From contig CM049307.1 of the NCBI GenBank assembly GCA_026874595.1, positions 58,662,870 to 58,726,869 on the forward strand: a stretch of 64,000 bases of DNA. The letters run 5' to 3'. Below are positions 11,029 to 22,265 of the stretch, piece by piece (the first letter of the stretch is position 1; each line of letters opens with the position of its first letter). The notes under the pieces are model-generated. The model ran no database searches, was not told the origin of the DNA, and worked only from the letters and a program-made list of their open reading frames with translations. This DNA comes from Sipunculus nudus. Its lineage: Eukaryota; Annelida; Sipuncula; Golfingiida; Sipunculidae. The position numbers and the translations under genes are program-made.

Positions 11029-12500
11029 CCTCATCCACAAATGATAACATGATAAATCATCTGTTGCTCTTAGAAAGGAAATTGAATAAAAACAGTTTTA
11101 ATAGTTGTAACATAATGCTGCGGTTACCTTGTGTGCATGTTGAAAGGCCTGTAAACTAAGCTAATTATTTAAATATTCTGGGAACCATTAAGCGCCTCTA
11201 ACTATAATTATTGCTTGTTTAGTCTTGTTGTATATAAAGCATATCCAATTTGGTCCCCATCTTGTCATTTGTTTGTTGTACATGTGCATGTGCTAAAGCT
11301 GGATTCTTACTATTGAACCACTGACTAACGCTGGTACTTTTGGCCCTGCGTGGAGGTTGGTGTAAAAGAAATATTGCGCAATCCATGTTCAATGTACCTG
11401 GTCTGTGTATTATTATGTATACATACTTTAATTGTCTGGGTGGAAAATGGAACTTTGAAAGGGGTAGAAATGTTTCCTTTTGTGTGTCAAACATTCACTA
11501 GACAGATATATTCGACTTTTTTTAAAGGAAATGTGCTAAATCCAACGGTTGAATACATGGTGTTATAATCATAGGAAACTGCCGGGGTAAAGAATAATAT
11601 ATGGACTACACAATGTGCCAGTGACTAAAAACTAATGAGGAGTTCATTCTGAATTTTGGCTTGCATGCACACATTGACGGTACGGTACTGTTCACGCAAT
11701 GCCCAGTAACTTGCAAATAGAGATGCCGCCCGATATTCAGCATCCTGACCTATACCGCGGTCTGTTTGTGAATAATGTTTAACATACCCACCACCTACCC
11801 CCCCCCCCCCCCCCTTCTCCCTCTCAGTTGCTTGGGAATTCTATAAAAGAGGCTAGTCCGTGTGCCTCCGGATTATCTAATAAGATTAACCTGTTTCTTG
11901 ATTCAACGCGATGCTTCGACCCCTGATCCATCGAATATACACTAGTCCAGAACTCCTCTATCAGAACCCCTGAGTAAAGTGTGAAACATACACATGGAGA
12001 AACGACCCAGCTAATACGTAGTGTTACGGCACGTAAACATCAGTTATCGTTTTTAGCAGTCATTGTGTTCAAGTCTTCTGGCCTTATCGGCCTTGCTACT
12101 CCGGCAAACATTATCACTACTGGCAGTCTAAATACGAGAAGCATTTTCTAAAGGGCTCGGCATAAACGCTCACTCACTCGCCCGAGGCGAATAAAAAAAG
12201 TCGCATGGACTGGTGCACTTTGGTTTGAACGCCCCTCCCCCTGATTTAAACCCATCATTTTCCAGATTTCAATTGTTGCCCTCCCCAAGGCAAAGAAGAG
12301 GTATCTAACCCACCCACCCCCAACACACACACAAATTATTTAGCAAGGGAGGGGATGATCTTTTTATGAAATACCTTGTGATTGAATATACGCTAGTGTA
12401 GCGGGGAGTTTGAAAGTCACGTTATGCGAGGGTTTATTGCTTGCCAGAATCAAAGCTTTCGGCAAGCATATTGGTCAGTTGCGCATGTCTGTCTGTCTCT
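9463..12500. other. Gene-poor region with microsatellites
   Basis: Contains (CT)n near 10518-10557, a CA/TA compound repeat near 10950-11025 and a poly-C run near 11799-11815. A Lys-rich open frame on the minus strand near 9643-9885 comes from T-rich sequence. No exon with convincing splice sites and protein similarity was found. Confidence 0.6.
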
Positions 12501-12589
12501 CTGTTTGATGGTTCCTTTGTTTGGTCAAAATTTTCCTCAATCACCAGGGATGATGGAAAGCTAAATTTCTAGGTGTCCTATTGCTTTTG

Positions 12590-14770
12590 GTTAAAATAGG
12601 TCAAAGGTCAAGGTCAAGGCCATCGGAAAACCATGAAAATTCATTTTTCTCATTACTTGGTAAAAAATACGCTCTTTACACAGCGCTTTACCTATAGGGC
12701 TACTACCTATATCGTAAGGCGCTGTTTGTTATGACCTCGTATCCTGAATTGCTACACCAGAGGGAAGCACTGTATTTTTGTGAAATCAGATGAGACCTTG
12801 TGCTGAAAAGACAAGGCCAAGCGAGGAATACACGGAGCCAATCATGTTTATTTCGTTTTGAGTGACAGCTCATCTCCCCGTGTAACCGTCTGAACAGGCC
12901 ACAGGCTCAGAGAGAATTGCCCCTGACATGGTTTGCTTAAGGCCTTGGGCACATAGGATGCTCGGTCGGTGAGCTGTAATTCAAACGAAACGTAACAACA
13001 AAGGCTGCGTACACACCTCGCTGGCTTGTTTCAGTTCTGCAGACAACAGATACATGGCTACGCTAACACAGTCATAATGTCATAATCGAATCGGTCGATG
13101 ATGCGAGAATGCAGAGGGAGCAATTTAAATTCGACCGGAAACTCATCAAGCGGCGCTTGAAGCGCAGCAATGGGCGGAGCCAGGATGCCTGTCGAGTGTT
13201 TGTTTATTGGCATCTGATTGGCTGCTTGTCACATCATACTCACGTTTATTTCAGCGGACAACGAACCGCCATCTGGTGTCTAAATATATCATAAATGGTC
13301 AAAGCTGGCAGCGTGAAAATCAGTTGCTTCTTTAGGAGCGCAAGATTTCCGCTGCCTCGGGAGCGTAGGTAAAAAAATAGTCGTATCAACTTCATCCTTA
13401 TCTCATTTTTTCGTCATTCATTGGCCTTTCCTCTGATATGTAGATGAGCAAAACCTGCAGTTCAATGGCGACGTATTTTTGAGAAAATCTCATGATAGGC
13501 CCTATTCGAAAATAAAGGGTCTTATATTTCTAACTTTGTCAGTGTTAAAGCTACAGAGGTTTAGTTTTTGCATTAGGTAGATTTCAATCAGTACTGCAAG
13601 ATTGTATTACAAATCTCGCAAAACCTCGCAAAATATCTCGTCAATCAAGATGTTTCGAGATACCACTTGGTGATACCCTAGACGTCACAAGTTTGCAAGA
13701 ATGGTCTTGAAACTAATATATCTTATGTACTACATTAATATCTCGAAATTGTTTTTTTTTCAGTTTTGGAATATGGCTGTTTCGGGGGCGCTGCACTATT
13801 AACACAACACATCATTTTGTGATTATATCTTCAAAACTATAAACCTCAATTTCACAAACTATAGCTTTTTGTCTTCTTCTAGGTCTTATTGATAACCATA
13901 TAGCATTCTACAGGCCACAGTTTAGAGGGATCACATTGTAACTTACGTATTACGTATACGGGAACGTATTAATGAAGCCGTATGTGTACTATTTAAATAT
14001 GTCAAAGGTCAAGGTCATTGAAAAACCTTGAAACGTAATTTTCCTTATAACTTGGTCAAAAATGGCCGTATCAACCTCATTTTGTTCGTCTTTCTCTTCT
14101 TCATACCATGGTATGATCAGAATTTGTTGACCCTGTGCCACCTTGTCAGTATGTCTGTCTCTTCTTCTGTTGTCGTCAATTTTGTCAATGGCTTTGATGT
14201 TCTCTCTGACATTTAGCACACTACAGGCCACAGTTTCGCCACAATAACTTTGACATTTAAGAGATCAAAAATGCTAGTTGCCCTATTGTGTTTGGTCAAT
14301 ATAGATCAAGGGCAAGGTAATAAAAAACTCGAAATTTTAATTTTCAAGGTGACAACTTAGTCAACCTCATTCTAAGGTCATTTTGTTCGTGTTTCCATTC
14401 CCCATATCATGGTATGATCAACCTTTGTTGACCTTGTGTCATTTTGTCAGTATGTCTTTCTGTTCCTCTGTTATTGTCAACTTTGTCAATGTTCTGTCTG
14501 ACATTTTAGCAAACTACAGGCCACAATGTTGCAGAAATTATTACCTTGAAACTCACCTTGGAAAAAAGATGATGTAAAAGTAGCCTGTTGTTCTTGGTCA
14601 ATATAGGTCAACGGTCAAGGTCAAGGTAATCGAAAAACCTCGAAACTTTATTTTCCTCATACTTAGTCAAAAATGGTCGTATCAACTTCAACTTTACCTC
14701 ATGTTTTTGGCTTTTCCTTACCTCAACCTCTTGTTTTTCATAAGGCATTTGACTGAGTCTGTTCAGCCTT
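12590..14770 (+). repeat. AAGGTCAAGGTCA-type degenerate repeat block
   Basis: Segments starting with ggtcaaaggtcaaggtcaag and followed by gaaaaacc, gaaa and ttttcctcat recur near 12598, 13998, 14306 and 14607; the last three are spaced about 300 bp apart, indicating a diverged tandem array. Short open frames inside come from the repeat. Blocks of this sort are common between bivalve genes. Confidence 0.7.
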
Positions 14771-14849
14771 TTCATTTCCACAATTTGCCTTCCGGCAAGC
14801 GATCAACCTCAGGCTGCTAGTTTTGTTTTTAGCTTTAATGACTTACTAA

Positions 14850-16770
14850 GCTATAGCAATCGCCCTATGACCTGACCGTCTGGCCATTCGGCCGTTAAGA
14901 GAGCACAAATCGTTACCGTTAGACCTAGAAATTTTTAATATTGTACATCAAGGGAGGTCCTAGGCAAATTTCCATGTATACCTGAAATTAGGCCATGGTG
15001 ACCTATACTCTGCGACCTATTGGCCGACAACATAATTTTGAACACCCAGACAGTCAGAGGAGGACAAATTGTATCCATTGGTCTTAGTATCTTCTTACCT
15101 AATATTCTGGGCGGTCCTGGGCAAATGTTCTTGGAAACACGAAATTAGAACACCATCACCTGTATTCTGCAATCTATAGGACAAATATATCATGAGCAAC
15201 CTTAGTGTCAGATGGACACAAATCGTATCTTTTAAGATTAGAATCTACTTACGCAATATCCAGCGAGCTAGGTTATAGGCAAGTGCGCTGGAAAACCTGA
15301 AATTTGGTCAAGTGGACCTATATTCTGCGACCTACGGGACGAAAACATGATTTTTAGCATCCAGACAGTAAGACAGGACACAAATCGTATCTGTTAGCTC
15401 CAGAATCATTTAACACGACACCCACGGAGATCCTGGGCAAATCCCAATGGAAACCTGTTATTAGTTCATTGTGACCTATACTCTGCAAGGTACAGACCAA
15501 AACATGAATTAAGTACCTGGAAAGTCAGATGGGTAGAAATTGCATACATTAGGACTAGATTCTTCAAACGCAACATCTAGAGATATCCTTGGTAAATCTC
15601 GTTTAAAATCTAAAATTAGGTTATGGTGACCTTTAAATTGCAAGGTACAAGAAGCATGATTTTTAGCAGTCATGCAGGACACAAATTATATCCATTTGCC
15701 CTTGAATCTTCTAACATAAAATCCAGTGAATCCTTAGTAAATTTCCTTGGAAACCTGAAATTACGTCATGATGACCTATATTCTACAAACTACAGGCAAA
15801 CAAGATGATTCTGAGCACCCAGACAGTCACACAGTGCACACACTTAACTGTTGGACCTAGAACATACTATTTTAAATTCCAGGGTGGTCCTTTGCAAGTC
15901 TCCTTTGAATCATGAAATAAAGTCACTGTAACATATATATGCTGTGATCTATCGAAAAAAATGATTTTAGCACTGTGAAAATCAGATGGGCACAAATCAT
16001 AACGGTTGCACCAAGAACCTTTTAACTTAAAATTCAAGGCCTACGTTAAATCTCCTTCAACAACTGAGATTAGATCAGGATATCCTATATTCTATGAGAT
16101 ACGGTTGGAAATCCCAATTTTAGCGCCCAGGAAGTCAGACATGGCCATATCTTTAATGTCAATTGGAAATCAATCCAGAAATGTGATTGTAATGTCTCCT
16201 TGGACAAAAGAAATAAGGTCACTGTGATTATATTCTGTGAGCTATGTGAAAGAGCTTGGTTCTATCACCCTGTTGGTTTAAACATATTAATTTCTATTGA
16301 ATTGTACAAGTAGCACAAAGTGCTAATGAACGTACTTTTCAATTATCAATAATATATAATGCAAATACAATACAATAATAAAACGAAAAATAAACACATG
16401 ACACACTTATACACATCACACTCAGGACATACTAATACACACTCAATGTCTTGGTGAATCAAGCAACTAGCAAGCTGCTGTTTTGGATATTGGTTGGTCA
16501 AACGGACACAAATGGTAGCAGCTGGACCTAGAAACTCCTGATTTAATTCAAATCAAGGATGGGCCCTGTAAATTATTTTTTAGAAACCCTAAATAAAGTC
16601 AGTGTGACCCATATTTTGTGAGCATTTAGCACTCTACAAGTAAGATGAACACAGATCGTAGCAGTTGGACTAGAACTTAGCACCATGGGAGTTCTTGGTA
16701 GAATCTTCTTTGAAACCATAAATAAGGTCGCTGTTTCCTACTGTCTAAGGCCTATGGACAAAACTCATGT
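14850..16770 (+). repeat. Diverged tandem array, unit about 155 bp
   Basis: The anchor attctgcgacctat (with variants) recurs near 15010, 15165, 15323, 15480, 15635, 15780, 15939, 16088, 16232, 16611 and 16738. Between anchors come acacaaatcgtatc, a run like ccagggtggtcctgggcaaat and tggaaacctgaaattagg. At least ten units make a satellite-like block. No unit is open in all frames, so it is non-coding. Confidence 0.8.
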
Positions 16771-17191
16771 TTTTGCGCACTTTTTAAGTTCTTCTATCCA
16801 TTGTTCAAGGTTCCCTAACAAATAATTTTTAACAGTTCATAACATAAATAATAGATTCATACATCACCTGTATGTCAAAAATCAGCTGAGCGTCATAGCC
16901 CGTGGGCCTCTTTTTGTGTATATTTCTGTTATTATTTGTGACGTGGGGAACATCTGGGAGTTAGTAAAGCAACGTATTATTGGTGTTTGCTTCTCTGAGA
17001 CAGGCGGTAAGGCGTTATTACATCCCCTGAGAGTCTATTTATCACAGCATAACAATCTTTCTAATAGTATTCAAGGTCACCGATCACTTGCCGTTAGAAC
17101 AAACTACATATGCATGGGCGTAATCCATATTCTGGTAATAGGAAAATACTCCAAATAAAAGTCAGTGATGAAATTGAGTTCACAACATTCG

Positions 17192-17235
17192 AGTCCGAGT
17201 GGATGTCCGAGTCCGACTGCATGTCCGAGTCCAAT
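17192..17235 (+). repeat. GAGTCC minisatellite, third block
   Basis: Three copies of a gtccgagtcc motif beginning cattcgagtccgagtgg, related to the blocks at 1190-1260 and 1961-2140 about 15 kb away. Confidence 0.65.
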
Positions 17236-18193
17236 ATAACTATTGTGTGTGTATGTGTGTGAGAGAGAGAGAGCGTAGTCAGACAAGATGTATGCTTAGG
17301 AGTGTGAGTATGCGTGTTTGTTCGTGTCGGTGTGAGAGAGAGAGGTAGTCAGACAAGATATATGCTTAGGAGTGTGTGTACGTGTTTATCCGTGTAGATG
17401 TATGCGTGTGTGTGTGAGACAGAAAGAGTGGTAGTCAGACAAGATGTATGCTTTGGAGTTTTTGTGTGTGTGTGTGCGCGCGCGCGTATAGGTTTATGCG
17501 AGGAGAGAGAGACACACACACACAGGAAGTGAGAAAGAAAGAGAAATTGAACTTTGGTGAATGTGATTGCAGGGACCACGATACCCCTTATTTGTGACAT
17601 TACATGTACAGGATATCAGCCAGTACAGGAGAATAACAGGGGCGTCCTTCTTTCAGTTGCTTTGGCCTTCATCTTTACGCCGGCGGGTGTTAGTTATAAG
17701 AATTTTCACACGCATGAAGTTCACAATTTTTTTCCGAATAAATATCACATAAACAACCACTTAATAAACACAATTTTATAATAAGAATCAGGGTGTCACC
17801 GAACTCCAAAGGCAACCACATTAGATCACATTCTTTGCTATATCTGTTTCATCGGAAACCATACTGGGCTCATATTTAAACTTTCCGTAAATTTACCCTC
17901 ATAATTAGAGGTTTCAACATGCCATGTTGAACACGAGCAGAATGAATAAATTTGCTATATCAAATACAAATAAATAAAGTTATGTTAAAAGTGAGGCGCA
18001 TCCATCGACAAACTTGTATCACTTATGTTGATTGTATTACAGATCCATTAATAAAGTAATATCAATTTTGTTGTCTCTGAGCACATCAGAATTGAACATA
18101 TCACATGTTGATCACACTGAACAGGACAGTCAGACAAAACTTCAATTTTCTGTATAATTAATGCATACACAGTCTGAAAGTTTGTGATTATAC

Positions 18194-18249
<56 letters not shown>

Positions 18250-18500
18250 GATTCTGTGTCGAGCATCCCCGAGAACAAAAATTTATATTGCTAACGCATA
18301 AAGATTTGATCTTGATAAGTATCTATCTCTTTTTTCTGTACTTAACCCAACCCTAGTTTAAAGGCCCCAGACCAGGAAGTCGCCCATTTATATATAAACA
18401 AGTTAAATATGAATACGTTTACGGTTCGCTGGTTTTTCAAACTACCTGAATACTTCTCTTGTTTTGGTTAAAACGAGATGGCATCAAGAATGTGTCCAAA
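17225..18500 (+). repeat. GA/GT-rich duplicated block, copy 1
   Basis: Begins with 70-80-bp units built from tagtcagacaagatgtatgctta, GTGTGTGCGTGT and GAGAGAGA. It continues with unique sequence (gaaattgaactttggtgaatgtgattg; tatcagccagtacagga; accctagtttaaaggcc) matched in order at 20650-21950. An (AT)n run at about 18197-18245 is inserted in this copy. Confidence 0.75.
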
Positions 18501-18859
18501 ACAAACTACTAATAAATATCTCACAGTTTTTTTTTTGACTGATCACTTGAAACAAGGGACGTTTTAAAAAAACGTATTCTTGTAGGATAAAATATATAAG
18601 CATCGGTGCATGGACCTTTGGTTTATGGAGTGTGAATGTTCTCACATCTGTGCCATGTGTTGAATTATTATGTCTATCTGTTTATCTCTCATTTAGAGGT
18701 GTGGACCGGACTCTCTCTCCATCTATCTTGCTTATGGCTCCTATCTGTACGTCGGTCTGTCTCTTGGTCTTTCTTTGTGTCTCTCCCTCGCGCGCCCGCG
18801 ATTTTCCTGTACATGTTTTCCAGGATCTCTTGTTGAACTATCAACGACAACACCTATGT

Positions 18860-18861
18860 AA

Positions 18862-18900
<39 letters not shown>

Positions 18901-18955
18901 TACAATACTTATATAATATAGTTTTAGCGGTAGTTCTAGTAGTAGTAGTAGTAAA
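18860..18955 (+). repeat. Trinucleotide microsatellites AAT and AGT
   Basis: About twelve AAT/ATA triplets at 18861-18898 followed by an AGT run near 18935-18952. Confidence 0.9.
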
Positions 18956-19051
18956 CTATAATAATCATAATAATGGTAAAATTTCATCCAGTGTTATAAC
19001 AAATTTCACTATTTTTCACTAATTTGCATGTGGCAGTTTACAATAAATTAG

Positions 19052-19358
19052 AGGCCTATCCTGAGGTAGCAGGCACGAGCTTATCTGGATGATTTTCAAT
19101 AAAATCTTACCAATTTTGAGCTCCATCCGCTCGGAAATTTCTTTCCAGAAGATAAAATCATGCAATTATGATAATTTCCTTTGTTATGAAGTGCTCTTAC
19201 TTGTTTAGCAAAATAAATCTGTTATTATCGTGTTTTTCCCTTATCATTTGACATTTTTCTTTTCGAACATACCAAAAAAATAAAATAAAAAAACCGCCTG
19301 CCCGCATTGATTTCTGAAAAAAGTGCCTGAGAGCCAAACCTTATTTTTTTTCTGGCCT
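19052..19358 (+). mobile_element. MITE-like DNA transposon, family B copy 3
   Basis: Same orientation and interior as copy 1 (atgataatttcctttgttatg, ttgtttagcaaaataaatctg). The left inverted repeat is degraded; the right, GTGCCTGAGAGCCAAACC..TCTGGCCT, is well kept. Confidence 0.8.
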
Positions 19359-19382
19359 AATAAGCATACATCTTGCCTGACA

Positions 19383-19383
<1 letters not shown>

Positions 19384-19428
<45 letters not shown>

Positions 19429-19606
19429 GTTCTATATTCCTTTTTCATTTCCAGCAGATATCTTTATATAGGACCTTCATCTTCGCTCTCAGTTATACAA
19501 ACTCCCTTTCCCTGCCGTAATTAACCCTTCATTGCTACGCAGAGAGAGGGAGAGAGAGAGAGAGGGAGAGAGAGAGAGTGAAAGAAAGAGAAAGAGAGAG
19601 AGAGAT
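19384..19606. repeat. (TC)n and (GA)n runs facing each other
   Basis: A TC run at about 19386-19426 and a GA-rich run at about 19541-19606, about 115 bp apart and complementary, so the interval could fold back on itself. Confidence 0.8.
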
Positions 19607-20649
19607 GGATAAAGATTCAGACTGGCTGTAAACGTGTGTGATTGTGTACTTTTTATGTACGCGTGTGTAAAGAAGAAAAACATAAAAAAAAAGAATTTTT
19701 TATTGTAGCCCCTGCTAACTTTCTTTATCATGGCTTCCTTGAACTTTGAATTAAAAAATGGTCCAATATAAGTGATGGTCCAATATCAGTCAGATGACCG
19801 TCATAATACACGACTTACTTGTTAATAAATAATACTAAAATACCTGAAGAAGAATAGAAAACACCATGGTTTAATAAAAAAAAGGAAATAATTAGCTTAT
19901 ATATAATTTAAATTATTAATGTTTAAGATTCAATCAAACTTGGCAGAGAGAGACAGAAAAAAGAGAAGAGAGAGAATACGTCAGACACTGAAAGATCATC
20001 AGCCCAGCTGGCAAGTATGTTTTTATTAATCTAAGCGTATTTGCGACTATTAACTTTGTTTTGATTTATGGCTTCTTTGGTTTAAAGGATAGCGCCTCAG
20101 AGTACCAAGTCTCTGAAATGACCACGCATTTTGATATGACCACATATTCACATATGAATGCGTGGTCATGTCACAGAGCCGAGAGACAGAGAGAGAGAGA
20201 GAGACAGACAGACAGAAAGACAGAGAGAAAGAGACAGAGAGGAGAGAGAGAGATAGTCAACCAGACAGACATACAAACAAGCGTATACATGAAAGAAATC
20301 TAATAGAAACTTATATAAATTAATTAAATTAGCAGCATTTAATTACACTTTGATGAGAGTTGCGGACCTGGCAGGTCAAGTGATAGCTTGTCCATTAATG
20401 GAAACTCGCCCGGTAGTTCTAAACATAATTTTACCTCTGCGACCTGTTTACGGTCCGATGACTTGTAATTTCCTGAAAGACTTCCTGGTTTGCGACATTC
20501 GTCACCACAGGCCACTGCGGCTATAACGGCAGTTTCCAAAAAAAAAACACGCTGATTTCCTCATATACCTTACTAATATGTGTTTGGTCATGATTAATAT
20601 ATAAAATAAAGGAACACCAAAATATGGAGATGAAAATGGGACATAGAAC

Positions 20650-20811
20650 GAGGGGAGAGAGAGAGAGGTAGTCAGGCAAGTTGTATGCTTATGAGTGTGT
20701 GTGTGTGCGTGTTTCTACGTGCAGGTATTTCCGTTAGAGAAAGGGTGAGGGTATGCGTGTAGGTGTACGCGTGAGAGAGAGGTTGCCAGGCAAGAAGTAT
20801 TCTTATGAGAA

Positions 20812-20847
<36 letters not shown>

Positions 20848-20910
20848 GTAGGCAGACCAGATGTTTGCTTATGAGTGTGTCTGCGAGAGAGGAATAGAGA
20901 GATAGGTAGC

Positions 20911-20945
<35 letters not shown>

Positions 20946-21134
20946 TGCGTGTATGTGCGTGTAGGTGTATCCGAGAGAGAGAAGTAGTAAGGAAAGATGT
21001 TTGCTTATGACTGTGTTTGTGCGTGTTTGTGCGAGTATGTGTGTGCGTGGTGTGAGAGAGAGAGGTAGTCAGACTAGATGTATGCTTATTAGTGTGTGCC
21101 TGTTGGTGCGTGTAGTTGTATCCGTGAGAGAGAG

Positions 21135-21170
<36 letters not shown>

Positions 21171-21950
21171 AAGATGTTTGCTTATGTGTCTGCCGTGTTT
21201 GTCCGTGTAGGCGTGTGATTGTGTGTGTGTTGGGCTTGTAGCTGTACCCATTAGAGAGAGAGAGTATGTGTGTGTGTGTATGTGTGCTTTTTGTACGTGC
21301 AGGTGTATGCGTGTGTGTTAGAGAGGGGAAGGACAATCAGGCTCGATAAGCGTTCGTGAGAGAGAGACAGAGAGAGAGAGAAAGAAAGAGAAATTGAACT
21401 TTTGTGAATATGATTCCTGACATTACGATACTCTTTACATGTGACATGACGTTTATAACATATCAGCTAGTACAGGATAATAACATGATGTCACAACTTT
21501 TATAGTTTTGACCTCCATTTGTGTGTTCAAAAATGTGTTTTAATTTACTTTGACATAACATTTTTTCAGTGCTTTTATGAATAGCAACTGAAATAGATTG
21601 AAAATCCAAAGGATATTTATATCCATACCAACTTAAGCTGATTATCGGTAACCGACTTTTTTAAAACAAAATATTATATATGAAAAACATGTGTCCAGTT
21701 TTATGTGTTTTGTTAAGAATGTATTTTTGTTGAGAAATTATAATATGAATATATACTACTGAATAAAGTATGATCTTTAGAAGCCACAGTATCTCTTTTT
21801 TTTTCTTTTGACTTTTCTGTACTCAGACCCACCCTAGTGTAAAGGCTGCAGATCAGGAAGTTACCTTAGTATATACGAATAAGTTTAATAAGAATGCGTT
21901 TACGGTTGGCTTGTAATTCAAACTACCTCGATCCTTCTCATGTAAGCCCC
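20650..21950 (+). repeat. GA/GT-rich duplicated block, copy 2
   Basis: Longer version of 17225-18500, with seven or more units of tagtcag..agatgt..tgcttatgagtgtgtg, GTGT and GAGAGAG, then the same unique tail (agaaattgaacttttgtgaatatgatt; atatcagctagtacaggataataaca; cccaccctagtgtaaaggctg). Confidence 0.75.
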
Positions 21951-22202
21951 GGCAGTTACTTGACCAGTGACAAGCTATACCTGGTTGCGCATATTCAATA
22001 GATTTCTTTACTCCGATTGTATCATTTCCATGATTTAACGCGGTATTCATTAAACAGAAGCCGATTGATCTTCCATCATGCCTGAATTTTCCATGAAATC
22101 ACCCCCTCCCCTCCCTCAGACAAGTGCTTAAATAGCCGGACGAGAGGCCCACCTAGCCAGAAATCAGCAGAGATACCAGACAGCAGACGACATCCGAGTC
22201 AG

Positions 22203-22265
22203 ATGAAACCGGTGACGTCACTAACGTGGGGGACGATGGCAAACAGAAAAGAAGCGTCAGTTCAG
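22203..22265 (+). CDS. BRICHOS gene, first recognised exon
   Basis: Codes MKPVTSLTWGTMANRKEASV and Gln, in phase 0 with exon 2; donor GTAATC. The same frame is open upstream to about 22120, where ccctccctcag could be an acceptor, so the ATG may not be the true start. Alternatively TTAAATAG near 22131 could serve as a TATA-like box. The encoded 21 residues are not a signal peptide. Confidence 0.5.

Noticed and set aside
10505-11044. 179-aa plus-strand frame
   Set aside because: Runs from a (CT)n into a CA/TA microsatellite; composition is that of simple repeats.
12590-16770. CRISPR-like or other functional array
   Set aside because: Units are long, diverged and lack constant spacers; this is ordinary eukaryotic tandem repetition.
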